This document shows, piece by piece, positions 10,332 through 18,965 of a stretch of DNA of 64,000 nucleotides. The stretch comes from Yimella sp. cx-51 (GTDB lineage Bacteria; Actinomycetota; Actinomycetes; Actinomycetales; Dermatophilaceae), in NCBI RefSeq assembly GCF_017654605.1, contig NZ_CP072113.1, forward strand, positions 992,001 to 1,056,000. The letters run 5' to 3'. The position numbers and the translations under genes were made by a program. Each line of letters begins with the position of its first letter. Position 1 is the first letter of the stretch. The notes under the pieces were generated by a model. It had not been told where the DNA came from. It made no database searches and saw only the letters and a program-made list of their open reading frames with translations.

Positions 10332-11749
10332 ACAAGAAGCCATCGGCCTTCGCCGGCATCGGTGCGATCGTCGGCTTCCTGGTCTGCGTCGAGATCGCCT
10401 CCGGTGCGCTCCAGGGTTACTACACCCCGCTGTTCACCGACATCGCGCGCAACCTGTCGATCAAGGACGCCGATGTCAACTGGTTCGAAGCCGCACAACT
10501 GACCGTCTCGGCCTTGGTTGTGCCGATCCTGGCTCGCCTCGGCGACACCATCGGCCATCGCAAGGTGTTGCTGCTCGCCACCGTCGTCACCGCGATCGCC
10601 ACCTGGGCCGTGGCTTTCGCGCCGACCTTCAGCACGTTCCTGGTCGCGTGGGCCTTCGCCGGTTTCTACGTCGTCTGGCTGCCGCTGGAGATCGCGATCA
10701 TCCATCGCCGGACGAAGGGCGATCCGCATCGCACCCGAATGGCCGCAGCGGTGCTCGTCTTCGCCCTCGAAATCTCGGTCATCGTCGCTGCCCTCACTGC
10801 AGGCGGGCTGGCCACCTCGTTGTCGATGCCTGCACTGCTCTCGATACCGGCGATCGTGGTCACGCTCGCGATTCCGGCGATCTGGTTCGGCGTGCCGGAG
10901 GTGCCGATCGAATCCAGGCCGGCTCTCGACCTGCCCGGTTTCGGTCTGATCACCGTCGCCCTCGCTCTCCTCATGGGCGGCCTCATCGCCGTCCGGGTCG
11001 ACGGGCCGAGCAGCATCTGGGCGATCGGCCTGCTCGTCCTGGCAGTGGCGATGTTTGTCGCCTTCGGCAGGTTCGAGCTGCGCCAAACCGAACCACTGGT
11101 TGACCTGCGCATCCTCGGCGCCACCAGGCAGTGGCCGATCCAGGCGACGGCCTTCCTGCTCGGTGTCTCGGTGCTCGGCGCGCAGATCCCGCTGTCGACC
11201 TTTGCTCGCACCGATCCGGACGTGACCGGCTACGGCCTGGGCGCGACCGCCGCGAGCGTGTCGACGATCATCGGGCTCTACGTCATCACGTTGGCGATCG
11301 GCGCGCTGAGCCTGCCACTGCTGGCGAAGCTGATCACCGCGCACGGCGCACTGGTCGTCGGTGCTGCGCTCGTCGGGCTCGGCTACCTGATGTTCCTACC
11401 GCTGCACGCAGTCTTGTGGCAGCTCATGCTGAACATGGCGATCGCCGGTCTCGGGTCAGGCCTGCTCGTCGCTGCCCTCCCAGCAGCCGCCGCGGCGGAG
11501 GCGCCGGTCACGCACACCGGTTTCGTCACCGGAATGACGAACATGACCAAGACGGTGGGCGGAGCGATCGCCAGCAGCATCTTCGCGATTGCGCTCGCGA
11601 CCACCGGATCGATCGACGCCGATGCGGCGCAGAACCACGCCTCGCTGGGTGGCTACATGACCGTCTTCGCCATCTGCGGCGCCTCTGCGGTTCTCGCCGC
11701 ACTGATCCTGTTGCTGCGTCGACCGCGTATTGCCTCGACCGGTCACTGA
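10301..11749 (+). CDS. MFS transporter (DHA2-like drug exporter)
   Basis: Major facilitator with 482 residues and about 14 hydrophobic segments, the DHA2 exporter layout. Motif A is recognisable near the second loop (ARLGDTIGHRKVLL). The only plausible start is TTG 10301, inside the M20 gene; it is supported by a GAGGAGG ribosome site at 10287-10293, seven bases upstream, and by the absence of another in-frame start before the first membrane segment. The 31-bp overlap suggests co-expression with the peptidase. The substrate is not predictable. Confidence 0.9.
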   Translation: MVHNAAAPSVDKKPSAFAGIGAIVGFLVCVEIASGALQGYYTPLFTDIARNLSIKDADVNWFEAAQLTVSALVVPILARLGDTIGHRKVLLLATVVTAIATWAVAFAPTFSTFLVAWAFAGFYVVWLPLEIAIIHRRTKGDPHRTRMAAAVLVFALEISVIVAALTAGGLATSLSMPALLSIPAIVVTLAIPAIWFGVPEVPIESRPALDLPGFGLITVALALLMGGLIAVRVDGPSSIWAIGLLVLAVAMFVAFGRFELRQTEPLVDLRILGATRQWPIQATAFLLGVSVLGAQIPLSTFARTDPDVTGYGLGATAASVSTIIGLYVITLAIGALSLPLLAKLITAHGALVVGAALVGLGYLMFLPLHAVLWQLMLNMAIAGLGSGLLVAALPAAAAAEAPVTHTGFVTGMTNMTKTVGGAIASSIFAIALATTGSIDADAAQNHASLGGYMTVFAICGASAVLAALILLLRRPRIASTGH

Positions 11750-11805
11750 GAGCGCTGGCGACGGGGTCGGTCGGCTACCGCGGCGAGCATTGACACAATG
11801 GATCC

Positions 11806-12618
11806 ATGACAGAGCGCGCATCGGGCTGGTACGAGGACCCGAACGACCCCGCGACCCTGCGCTACTGGGACGGGATCTTGTGGACCGACCGCACGATGCC
11901 GCGTATCAAGCCGGGCCTCGACGACTCGCACATCGCGACCCCGCCCCAGATGCTCGAGCCGCACGAACGCCATCACCCCGCATTCCAGCAGCACCAGGGA
12001 CAAACCCATTTCGGCAAGCCCGCGACGGCGACGACTCCCGATGGCCAAGCACTCTCGGGATGGTGGCGACGCGCACTGTCGATGATGATCGACAACGTGC
12101 TGACCTTCCTGATCGCGCTGCCGCTCTCCTGGCACTGGCTGAGCCCGTGGGTCGACGGATACAGCACGTGGTTCCGCGACGCCATGGACGCTGCCCGCGC
12201 GGGGCAGTCGACACCGGAGGTGCCGGCATCGCTCTACCAATTCCCTTGGCAGGTGGGCATCGTCGCCGCAGTCGTCTACCTCGTCTACGAGGTGTCATTG
12301 ACGGTCTGGCGTGGACAGACGGTCGGCAAGATGCTCCTCGGCATCAAGGTGCGCCGCGCCGAGGACGAGCGTCCGCCGTCGTTGCCCACCGCGCTCTACC
12401 GCTTCGGCGTCAAGCAGATCAGTACCATCCTGGCGCCGGCGCTCTTCCTGGGCTTCGTCGCGGCGATCTTCCAGATCGTCGACTACCTGCGTCCGTTGGG
12501 CGACCGTCACCGGCAGGCCTTCCACGACAGTTGGCCCGGCACCTACGTAGTGCGCACGACCAAGAAGCAGGCAGCGCCGCCGATGCAGCAAGCGCCCCCG
12601 CCGCCCTACCAGCGGTAG
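11806..12618 (+). CDS. RDD family membrane protein with N-terminal DUF2510
   Basis: Membrane protein of 270 residues from ATG 11806. The N-terminus has a DUF2510 motif (GWYEDPNDPATLRYWDG then WTDRT), typical of actinobacterial membrane proteins. After a Pro/His/Gln-rich linker comes the RDD domain: GWWRRALSMMIDN, then membrane segments around residues 95-110, 145-165 and 205-225, and GQTVGKMLLGIKV. RDD proteins are proposed transporters or membrane factors of unclear role; the first Arg-Asp pair and the conserved GKMLLG motif are intact. It appears monocistronic, 56 bases after the MFS gene. Confidence 0.88.
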   Translation: MTERASGWYEDPNDPATLRYWDGILWTDRTMPRIKPGLDDSHIATPPQMLEPHERHHPAFQQHQGQTHFGKPATATTPDGQALSGWWRRALSMMIDNVLTFLIALPLSWHWLSPWVDGYSTWFRDAMDAARAGQSTPEVPASLYQFPWQVGIVAAVVYLVYEVSLTVWRGQTVGKMLLGIKVRRAEDERPPSLPTALYRFGVKQISTILAPALFLGFVAAIFQIVDYLRPLGDRHRQAFHDSWPGTYVVRTTKKQAAPPMQQAPPPPYQR

Positions 12619-12652
12619 GGAGCGAGGGCGCCGCCGGTGACCGAAGTGCTGA

Positions 12653-13864
12653 TCAGCCCACCATGCCGTGCGGGTCGATGACGTACTTCTTCGCCGCGCC
12701 CTGATCGAAGTCGGCGTAACCCTGCGGCGCTTCGTCCAAGGAGATGACCGTCGCGTTCACGGCCTTTCCGATGTCCGCCTTACCGGCGAGGATCATGTTC
12801 ATCAGGCCGCGGTTGTAGCGCTTGACGGGGCATTGGCCGGTGTACAGAGCGTGCGACTTGGCCCAGCCGAGACCGAGCCGGACGCCTAGCGTGCCTTCCT
12901 TGGCGTTGTCGTCGACCGCGCCGGGGTCTCCGGTCACATACAGACCCGGGATGCCGATTCCGGCTCCGGCGCGTGCGACGGTCATGGCGTCATTGAGCAC
13001 AGTTGCCGGGGCCTCGTCGGCTCCTTCCCCGTGACCGCGGGCCTCGAAGCCCACTGCATCCACGGCAGCATCGACCAGCGGCTCACCCACGATCTGCTCG
13101 ACCATGTCGACCAGCTTGTTGCCGGAGGAGAGGTCGACCGTCTCGCAGCCGAAGCTCTCCGCCTGCCGCAGGCGCTGCGCATTCATGTCGCCGACGATGA
13201 CCACCGAGGCGCCCAACAGTTGGGCGGAGTAGGCCGCTGCCAGTCCCACTGGACCCGCGCCGGCGACATAGACGGTCGATCCCGTGGTGACGCCTGCGGT
13301 GTACGCGCCGTGGTAGCCGGTGGGGAAGATGTCCGACAGCATCGTGAGGTCGAGGATCTTCTCCAGCGCGGCGTCCCGGTCGGGAAACTTCAGCAGGTTG
13401 AAGTCGGCGTAGGGCACCATCACGTAGTCGGCCTGACCGCCGACCCAGCCACCCATGTCGACATAGCCATAGGCCGCGCCGGGACGAGCAGGGTTGACGT
13501 TGAGGCAGATTCCGGTCTTGCCTTCCTGGCACATGCGGCATCGACCGCAGGCGATGTTGAAGGGCGTCGAGCAGATGTCACCCTTCTTGAGGAAGAGCAC
13601 GTCCTCACCCGCTTCGACCACTTCACCGGTGATCTCGTGGCCAAGGGTTTGTCCCACCGGAGCGGTGGTGCGGCCACGCACCATGTGCTGGTCCGATCCG
13701 CAGATGTTGGTGGTGACCAATTTCAAGATCACCGCGTGTGGCGCCTTCTGGATGATGCCGAAGTGGTCGGCGACCTCCTTGGGCACCTCGAGCTTGGGGT
13801 AGTCGAAGGTATCGACAGCCACCTCGCCCGGACCCTTGTAGACGACGATCCGGTTACCGGTCAT
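12653..13864 (-). CDS. fdhA: Glutathione-independent formaldehyde dehydrogenase (zinc MDR)
   Basis: Zinc- and NAD-dependent medium-chain dehydrogenase of the glutathione-independent formaldehyde dehydrogenase group, 403 residues. Start ATG at 13864 has a clear GGAGGAGG upstream. Catalytic zinc ligands: Cys in TTNICGSDQHM, and GHE. Structural zinc: the four-Cys lobe CGRCRMCQEGKTGIC. Rossmann motif VAGAGPVGLAAAY. The family includes P. putida formaldehyde dehydrogenase; other aldehydes or alcohols are possible substrates. It lies downstream of fahA on the same strand with a 150-base gap, so co-transcription is uncertain and a direct role in tyrosine breakdown is not implied. Confidence 0.9.
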   Translation of the reverse strand: MTGNRIVVYKGPGEVAVDTFDYPKLEVPKEVADHFGIIQKAPHAVILKLVTTNICGSDQHMVRGRTTAPVGQTLGHEITGEVVEAGEDVLFLKKGDICSTPFNIACGRCRMCQEGKTGICLNVNPARPGAAYGYVDMGGWVGGQADYVMVPYADFNLLKFPDRDAALEKILDLTMLSDIFPTGYHGAYTAGVTTGSTVYVAGAGPVGLAAAYSAQLLGASVVIVGDMNAQRLRQAESFGCETVDLSSGNKLVDMVEQIVGEPLVDAAVDAVGFEARGHGEGADEAPATVLNDAMTVARAGAGIGIPGLYVTGDPGAVDDNAKEGTLGVRLGLGWAKSHALYTGQCPVKRYNRGLMNMILAGKADIGKAVNATVISLDEAPQGYADFDQGAAKKYVIDPHGMVG

Positions 13865-14014
13865 TGCAGCCTCCTCCAGCCGAAGGGGCCGCGCTCCTGG
13901 CTCCCGATGGCGGCCCGCGTCCTTCGACCATAGGTTGCAGAGACGGGGTTACCGGCTGGTCGGCGGCGGCGGATGGCGCAGTTCTGGCTTCCGCACCACC
14001 CACATCCGTGAAGC

Positions 14015-15220
14015 TCAGACCGCGCGTGCCGGGGCGATCCGGCCGGTCACCTCACCGAGGCCGAGGCGTCCACCACCGGCTGCGGGTGCCGTGGCCCGAA
14101 GGGTGACCACGTCGCCGTCTTGCAGGAAGGTGCGGGTGCTGCCGTCGGCCAGGTGAATGGGCTCCTTGCCGCTCCACGAGAGTTCGAGCAGGCTGCCGCG
14201 TTGGTCCTTCTCCGGGCCCGACACCGTGCCGGACGCGAAGAGATCGCCGGTGCGGATCGCTGCGCCGTTGACAGTCAGGTGCGCCAACATCTGCGCCGGT
14301 GACCAGTACATCGTCGAGTAGGGCGGACGGCTGACGACCTCACCGTTCAGTTCCACCTCGATGTCGATGTCGAGACCGAAGACGTCCTCACCTTGCAGGT
14401 AGGGCAACGGCGTCGGAACCTGCTGCGGCACAGCCACGTTCGCTGGCTCAAGCGCTTCGAGCGGGGTGATCCAGGCGGCCAGCGACGAGGCGAACGACTT
14501 GCCGAGGAAAGGACCGAGCGGCACGTACTCCCAGGCCTGGATGTCGCGTGCCGACCAGTCGTTGAACAGACCCACGCCGAACAGGTGGTCACCAGCGTTG
14601 TCGACGCTGACCGGGCTGCCGATCTCAGTGTCGCCGCCGACGACGAAGCCGAGTTCGGCCTCGATGTCGAGTCGGATGCTCGGGCCGAAGGTGGGCTCCG
14701 CGTCGGTCGGCGCCTTGCGCTGACCGCAGGGGCGGACGATATCGGTGCCGCTCACCACGACGGTGGCCGAACGTCCGTGATAGCCGATCGGCAGGTGCTT
14801 CCAGTTGGGAGTGAGAGCGTCGCCGTCCGGACGGAAGATGCGTCCGACATTCGTGGCGTGGTGCTCGCTGGCGTAGAAGTCGACGTAGTCGGCCACCTCG
14901 ATCGGCAGGTGCAACGTGAGCTCGTCCAACACGTGGAGGTGCGATGCCACAGCGTCTTCGAAGGAGGCGTCTCCGAGCGTTTGCCGGAGCCACTCGCGCG
15001 CTGCGCTCCAGGCCGGGCACCCCTGTGCGACAAAGGCATTGAGGGTCGGCTGCGACCACGCGTCGACCCATGCCTCCCCGCCGGCCTTCGCCGCAAGCCC
15101 GGCGAGGTCGAGTGCGTGGTCGCCGACGCGGGTGACCACGTGCGGCGCATGACCGGCCTTGGAAGCGATGGCATACGGCAGGTTGTCGATGCCGTACAGG
15201 TCGGTGAAGGGCAGAGTCAC
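14015..15220 (-). CDS. fahA: Fumarylacetoacetase
   Basis: Last enzyme of homogentisate catabolism: hydrolyses fumarylacetoacetate to fumarate and acetoacetate. 401 residues starting at GTG (15220). The start overlaps the stop of the preceding gene as GTGA, which indicates translational coupling. Family features: an N-terminal FAA_hydrolase_N domain (to about residue 115), then the catalytic domain with DYVDFYASEHHATNVG (Asp and the His nucleophile-activating region), PIGYHGR, and metal-site residues in LDIEAELGFVVG and LFNDWSARDIQAWE. Length equals the family norm. No frameshift or missing residue was noted. Confidence 0.96.
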   Translation of the reverse strand: MTLPFTDLYGIDNLPYAIASKAGHAPHVVTRVGDHALDLAGLAAKAGGEAWVDAWSQPTLNAFVAQGCPAWSAAREWLRQTLGDASFEDAVASHLHVLDELTLHLPIEVADYVDFYASEHHATNVGRIFRPDGDALTPNWKHLPIGYHGRSATVVVSGTDIVRPCGQRKAPTDAEPTFGPSIRLDIEAELGFVVGGDTEIGSPVSVDNAGDHLFGVGLFNDWSARDIQAWEYVPLGPFLGKSFASSLAAWITPLEALEPANVAVPQQVPTPLPYLQGEDVFGLDIDIEVELNGEVVSRPPYSTMYWSPAQMLAHLTVNGAAIRTGDLFASGTVSGPEKDQRGSLLELSWSGKEPIHLADGSTRTFLQDGDVVTLRATAPAAGGGRLGLGEVTGRIAPARAV

Positions 15221-16050
15221 TTCTTCTCCTCGATGAGTCCGAGCGTGCGGAGGTCGTTGATCGGGTCGTCCACGTCGCAGCAGCCGTACGACTGGAACAG
15301 GGTGCGCACGTCGTGTGCATGGGTGTCGTCGAGCGCGCACACGGCGTCGACGATCACCTCGGGTGATTCGACATCGAGCAACTGTGCGATCGCCGAGGGA
15401 GCGTCGGCGCGCAGGGCGGCATCGACGGCCGCCAACACGTTCAGGAAGCCGAACTGCCGCTCCTGCCCTGCATCATGGGTGATCGCGTGATGCATGCCGC
15501 CGGTGAGCTTGAAGGAGAGTTCGCGGTCTCGGCAAGCGGTGATGAAAGCCGCCAATTGGGCTGGGGTCGGCACAGGATTGGCGGGCGTCGACCCGGTACG
15601 CAACTTCGCGAGCGTTTGGAAGCGTTGCGGCACAAGGTCATTGAGCCGTTGCTCGAAATCGTCAGCCGGCACTTCGATGGCGACGGGCACACCCAGATCG
15701 AGGCAGCGTTGCCAGCCGTCCTGGTGAGCCACCTGGATGCCGGCGAGTGCGTGGGTGCCCGACGCGGTGACCTCCCGGGCCGCCTTGAGCGCGTCGTCCA
15801 GCGGCGTGCCGGGGCGGCCGATCATGACGATCGGCACCGGGTGCACCTCACGCAGGGTGCGGTCGACGTGTGCTGCCGGGATCAGAAGGGAGCCCACGTA
15901 GCGCGCGTCGGTCGTGGCGGAGCGCTCGAAGCGGCGGGCGAGTGCGACGTCGATCGGGTGGCTTCCGGGCGGGAAGACTGCTGCGTCGTCGATGAGACCG
16001 GCGAACAACACCGGTGGTGGCATTGCTGGCGTCGGGCTCGGCATTGACAT
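15217..16050 (-). CDS. Uncharacterised protein coupled to fumarylacetoacetase
   Basis: 277 residues, no signal peptide or membrane segment, so cytosolic. I do not recognise a named family with certainty. Alternating strand/helix blocks suggest an alpha/beta barrel-like fold. Notable conserved-looking blocks: FAGLIDDAAVFPPGS at the N-terminus, VAIEVPADDF, TLAKLRTGS, SFKLTGGMHHAI and GFLNVLAAVDAAL; the Lys, Arg and His-His residues are candidate active-site groups. It is divergent from hmgA and overlaps fahA by 4 bp (GTGA), so it must be made with the pathway enzymes. No maleylacetoacetate isomerase is visible nearby; a role in that missing step or in processing pathway intermediates is speculation. 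Confidence 0.85.
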   Translation of the reverse strand: MSMPSPTPAMPPPVLFAGLIDDAAVFPPGSHPIDVALARRFERSATTDARYVGSLLIPAAHVDRTLREVHPVPIVMIGRPGTPLDDALKAAREVTASGTHALAGIQVAHQDGWQRCLDLGVPVAIEVPADDFEQRLNDLVPQRFQTLAKLRTGSTPANPVPTPAQLAAFITACRDRELSFKLTGGMHHAITHDAGQERQFGFLNVLAAVDAALRADAPSAIAQLLDVESPEVIVDAVCALDDTHAHDVRTLFQSYGCCDVDDPINDLRTLGLIEEKK

Positions 16051-16095
16051 GAGTCACACCGTACTGAATCCTCAGGTGAGAAAGTAATACGCCGG

Positions 16096-16112
16096 CGTCC
16101 GATGATCGGACG
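16096..16112. promoter_or_regulatory. 17-bp palindrome in the hmgA divergent promoter
   Basis: CGTCCGAT-G-ATCGGACG: perfect 8-bp arms about one central base, in the 88-base gap between hmgA and the divergent gene coupled to fahA. It is 26 bases upstream of the hmgA start. Its geometry fits a dimeric MarR/TetR/IclR-type operator controlling both transcripts. Confidence 0.5.
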
Positions 16113-16138
16113 AGGTGTGGAGGCGCGCGGAGGTTGAG

Positions 16139-17371
16139 ATGGCGTTCTATCGAGTGCAGGGCAATGTGCCACCCAAGCGGCACACGCAGCACCGCAGCGA
16201 GAGCGGTGACCTGTACTACGAGGAGCTGATGGGCGAGGAGGGCTTCTCCTCCGACTCCTCCCTGCTCTATCACCGATTCATCCCCTCGGCGATCAGCGAT
16301 GCGCGTGACTGGCCGATCACCGAGGCCCTGCGCACCACGCCCAACCATCCGCTCCTGCCGCGCCACCTGAAGCTGCACGACCTCTTCGACGCCGAGGCCA
16401 AGGGCGTGGACGTCGTCACCGGCCGCCGACTCGTGCTCGGTAATGGCGATGTGCGCATCTCGTACGTCGTCGCCGATGCTCCGAGCCCGTGGTACCGCAA
16501 CGGAATTGGCGACGAGTGTGTCTACATCGAGCGCGGGGGAGCGCGTGTCGAGACCGTCTTCGGCGCCTTCACCGTCGGCCAGGGCGACTACATGCTCATC
16601 CCGCGGGCCACCACCCACCGCTGGATCCCGCTGGTTAAGGGCGAGGAAGGCTTCGTGGAGCCGCTGCGGGCCTACCCGATCGAGGCCAACTCCCACATCG
16701 CACCGCCCAAGCGCTACCTGTCGCGCTACGGACAGCTGCTGGAGCACGCACCCTTCTGCGAGCGTGACCTGCGCGGACCGGAAGGCCCATTGCTGGCCGA
16801 AGACATCGGCGCCGACCCCACCGAGGCCACCGAGGTCTACATCAAACACCGCGGCTCGACCGGCATCGTCGGCACGGTCTACACCTATCCCTTCCACCCG
16901 CTGGACGTCGTGGGCTGGGACGGCTGTCTCTACCCGTATGTCTTCAACGTCGACGACTTCGAGCCGATCACCGGACGCGTGCACCAGCCGCCGCCGGTGC
17001 ACCAGGTCTTCGAGGGCTACAACTTCGTCATCTGCAACTTCGTGCCGCGCAAGGTCGACTACCACCCGCTGGCGATCCCGGTGCCCTACTACCACTCCAA
17101 CGTCGACAGCGACGAGGTGATGTTCTACGTCGACGGCGATTACGAAGCCCGTAAGGGTTCGGGCATCGGCAAGGGCTCGATCTCGCTGCACCCGGGCGGC
17201 CACGCGCACGGACCGCAGCCGGGCGCGACGGAGAAGTCGATCGGGGTGGAAGCCTTCGACGAACTGGCGGTCATGGTCGACACGTTCCGTCCGCTCGAAC
17301 TCGGTGAGGCCGGTCTCGCTGTCGACGACGGCGTGTACGCGTGGAGTTGGGTGGGCGGCAAACAGCCCTGA
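16139..17371 (+). CDS. hmgA: Homogentisate 1,2-dioxygenase
   Basis: Fe(II) dioxygenase that opens the homogentisate ring to maleylacetoacetate. 410 residues from ATG 16139, which has a GGAGG site 8 bases upstream (an upstream GTG at 16115 lacks one). The active-site region is intact: PPPVHQVFEGYNFVICNF (His and Glu), VPYYHSNVDSDEVMFYVDG (His and metal Glu) and HPGGHAHGPQPG (His ligands). The sequence belongs to the shorter actinobacterial clade rather than the 430-450-residue proteobacterial form. It is divergent from the unknown gene and fahA, with a palindrome between them. Confidence 0.96.
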   Translation: MAFYRVQGNVPPKRHTQHRSESGDLYYEELMGEEGFSSDSSLLYHRFIPSAISDARDWPITEALRTTPNHPLLPRHLKLHDLFDAEAKGVDVVTGRRLVLGNGDVRISYVVADAPSPWYRNGIGDECVYIERGGARVETVFGAFTVGQGDYMLIPRATTHRWIPLVKGEEGFVEPLRAYPIEANSHIAPPKRYLSRYGQLLEHAPFCERDLRGPEGPLLAEDIGADPTEATEVYIKHRGSTGIVGTVYTYPFHPLDVVGWDGCLYPYVFNVDDFEPITGRVHQPPPVHQVFEGYNFVICNFVPRKVDYHPLAIPVPYYHSNVDSDEVMFYVDGDYEARKGSGIGKGSISLHPGGHAHGPQPGATEKSIGVEAFDELAVMVDTFRPLELGEAGLAVDDGVYAWSWVGGKQP

Positions 17372-17383
17372 TCCGCGAGGCGA

Positions 17384-18280
17384 TCAGAGGGTGATCGCGC
17401 GGTGCAGCCAGACGTCGGTTACTTCCATCCCGACCTTGCGGTAGAGATCGAGCGCCCCGGTGCGCGAATCGGTCGACAGCCCGAAGGTGGTGGCGCCGTG
17501 CTCACGACCCACGGCAAACGCGTCGATGAGCAGTGCTTGGGCGAGGCCGCGGTGCCGCTGATCGACTCGCGTCGCCAGCCGGCTCACATAGGCCTCACCG
17601 GCGGCGTCGATGACCAGCGTCGCGACCGCTGCGATGCGACCTGCGGTGTCAATCACCACGCGCAGCATCCACGGCTCGAACCCAGGGCGCAGCACGGTTT
17701 CGGCTTCGAAGTCGGCCAGCGATTCACGATCCCGGTCCGACCACTCCAGGAACGCGTCTTCGGCCACGTCGTGCAGTTCGGGTAACTCCTGCGGCTCTGC
17801 TTGACGCACCTGGTATCCATCAGGAAGCGGTCGCGGCGGCACGGTCGTGCCGCCCGGCAGTTGCAGCACCCACGACGTCCAGCGCACTTGGTAGCCGAGC
17901 GCCGTCAGCAAGGCGTCACCCAGGCTGCCCTGCGGCACAGGCATTCCGACGATCGACGCGCCCCGCTCACGCGCCTTCTGCTGGATCCAGTGCGCCACAT
18001 ATGTGCCGAGACCGCGTCCGGTGTGGTCCGGGTGCACCGCGGCGTCACTGCGTTCGGCGCCTTGGTACTCGCCGTAGGCGATCAGATGCTCGTCCTGGAA
18101 GACGCCGAGGGTGCTGGTGGTCACTTCGAAGCTGGGGCGCTGCCAATCGGCGACGATGTCGGCGAGTTCGATGTCGACGTGGCCGAGCGCCTCCTGCTCG
18201 ACGGCGGCCATGACCTCGAAAACGGACTGCGCGTCGTCGAGATTGAGCGGACGAGTGGTGTACGTCGCAGGCAGGTGCAT
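17384..18280 (-). CDS. Tandem-GNAT acetyltransferase
   Basis: N-acetyltransferase of 298 residues with two GNAT domains, like the mycothiol synthase architecture. The first domain (about residues 5-145) has an acetyl-CoA loop at DHTGRGLGTYV; the second (about 155-298) has VDQRHRGLAQALLIDAF followed by LSTDSRTGALDLYRKVGMEV. The second domain has the more canonical Q/RxxGxG/A loop and is probably the catalytic one. The substrate is unknown; true MshD usually differs around the loop and is slightly longer, so I do not call it mycothiol synthase. It is convergent with hmgA, 12 bases apart. Confidence 0.85.
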   Translation of the reverse strand: MHLPATYTTRPLNLDDAQSVFEVMAAVEQEALGHVDIELADIVADWQRPSFEVTTSTLGVFQDEHLIAYGEYQGAERSDAAVHPDHTGRGLGTYVAHWIQQKARERGASIVGMPVPQGSLGDALLTALGYQVRWTSWVLQLPGGTTVPPRPLPDGYQVRQAEPQELPELHDVAEDAFLEWSDRDRESLADFEAETVLRPGFEPWMLRVVIDTAGRIAAVATLVIDAAGEAYVSRLATRVDQRHRGLAQALLIDAFAVGREHGATTFGLSTDSRTGALDLYRKVGMEVTDVWLHRAITL

Positions 18281-18333
18281 AGGCCGATCGAAGCAGCCCG
18301 AGCTGCGGTTGTCAGCCCGTGCGGCGGGATTGG

Positions 18334-18921
18334 TCAGCCCTGGCCGACGACCGGGCTGCCGGTGAGGCCGACCTCGTTGTCGCGCAACGCTTTCAGCGCG
18401 TCAGCGGTCGTAGCCGGCGAGACTCCTGCGGTGAGGTCGAGCAGCACGTTCGTCTCGAAGCCGGCGTTCTTGGCGTCCAATGCCGTGGCCTTCACGCAGA
18501 AGTCGGTGGCGATGCCACACACGTCGACCGAGGTGATCCCCTTGGCTTTCAACCATTGCTCGATCGTGCCTTCGCGGTCGTCGCGGCCCTCGAAACCGGA
18601 GTACGCAGCCTCGTACTGACCCTTGCGGAAGATGCGGTCGCTGGCTGCGATCACCGATTCGACCTCGGGCCGGAAATCAGCGCCCGGCGTGCCGACCTCG
18701 CAGTGCACGGGCCAACTGTCGACGTAGTCGGGGGAGTCCGACCAGTGCGTGCCGGGATCGATGTGCCAGTCAGCCGTGGCAATGATCGTGGCGTAGTCAC
18801 CACCCTGGGCGTGCACGTAGTCGGCGATGGCGCCGGCCACCTTCGTGCCACCTGCGACGGCGAGCGAGCCGCCCTCGCAGAAGTCGTTCTGGACGTCGAC
18901 GACGATCAGTGCCCTGGTCAT
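18334..18921 (-). CDS. pncA: Nicotinamidase/pyrazinamidase
   Basis: Cytosolic amidohydrolase that deamidates nicotinamide to nicotinate for NAD salvage. 195 residues, the standard size. The catalytic triad Asp9, Lys100 and Cys142 (ATDFCVKATALDA) and the metal ligands Asp51, His53 and His59 (TADWHIDPGTHW) are all present. It is downstream of pncB on the same strand with a 44-base gap, so the two consecutive salvage enzymes probably form an operon. Confidence 0.96.
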   Translation of the reverse strand: MTRALIVVDVQNDFCEGGSLAVAGGTKVAGAIADYVHAQGGDYATIIATADWHIDPGTHWSDSPDYVDSWPVHCEVGTPGADFRPEVESVIAASDRIFRKGQYEAAYSGFEGRDDREGTIEQWLKAKGITSVDVCGIATDFCVKATALDAKNAGFETNVLLDLTAGVSPATTADALKALRDNEVGLTGSPVVGQG

Positions 18922-18965
18922 GTGACGAGCTTAGGAGTCGACGGCGTCCTTCCCGGACTCCGGTG

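Noticed and set aside
11730-12704. 324-codon plus-strand frame overlapping the RDD gene
   Set aside because: It is a frame-shifted shadow; the DUF2510-RDD protein at 11806-12618 explains the region.
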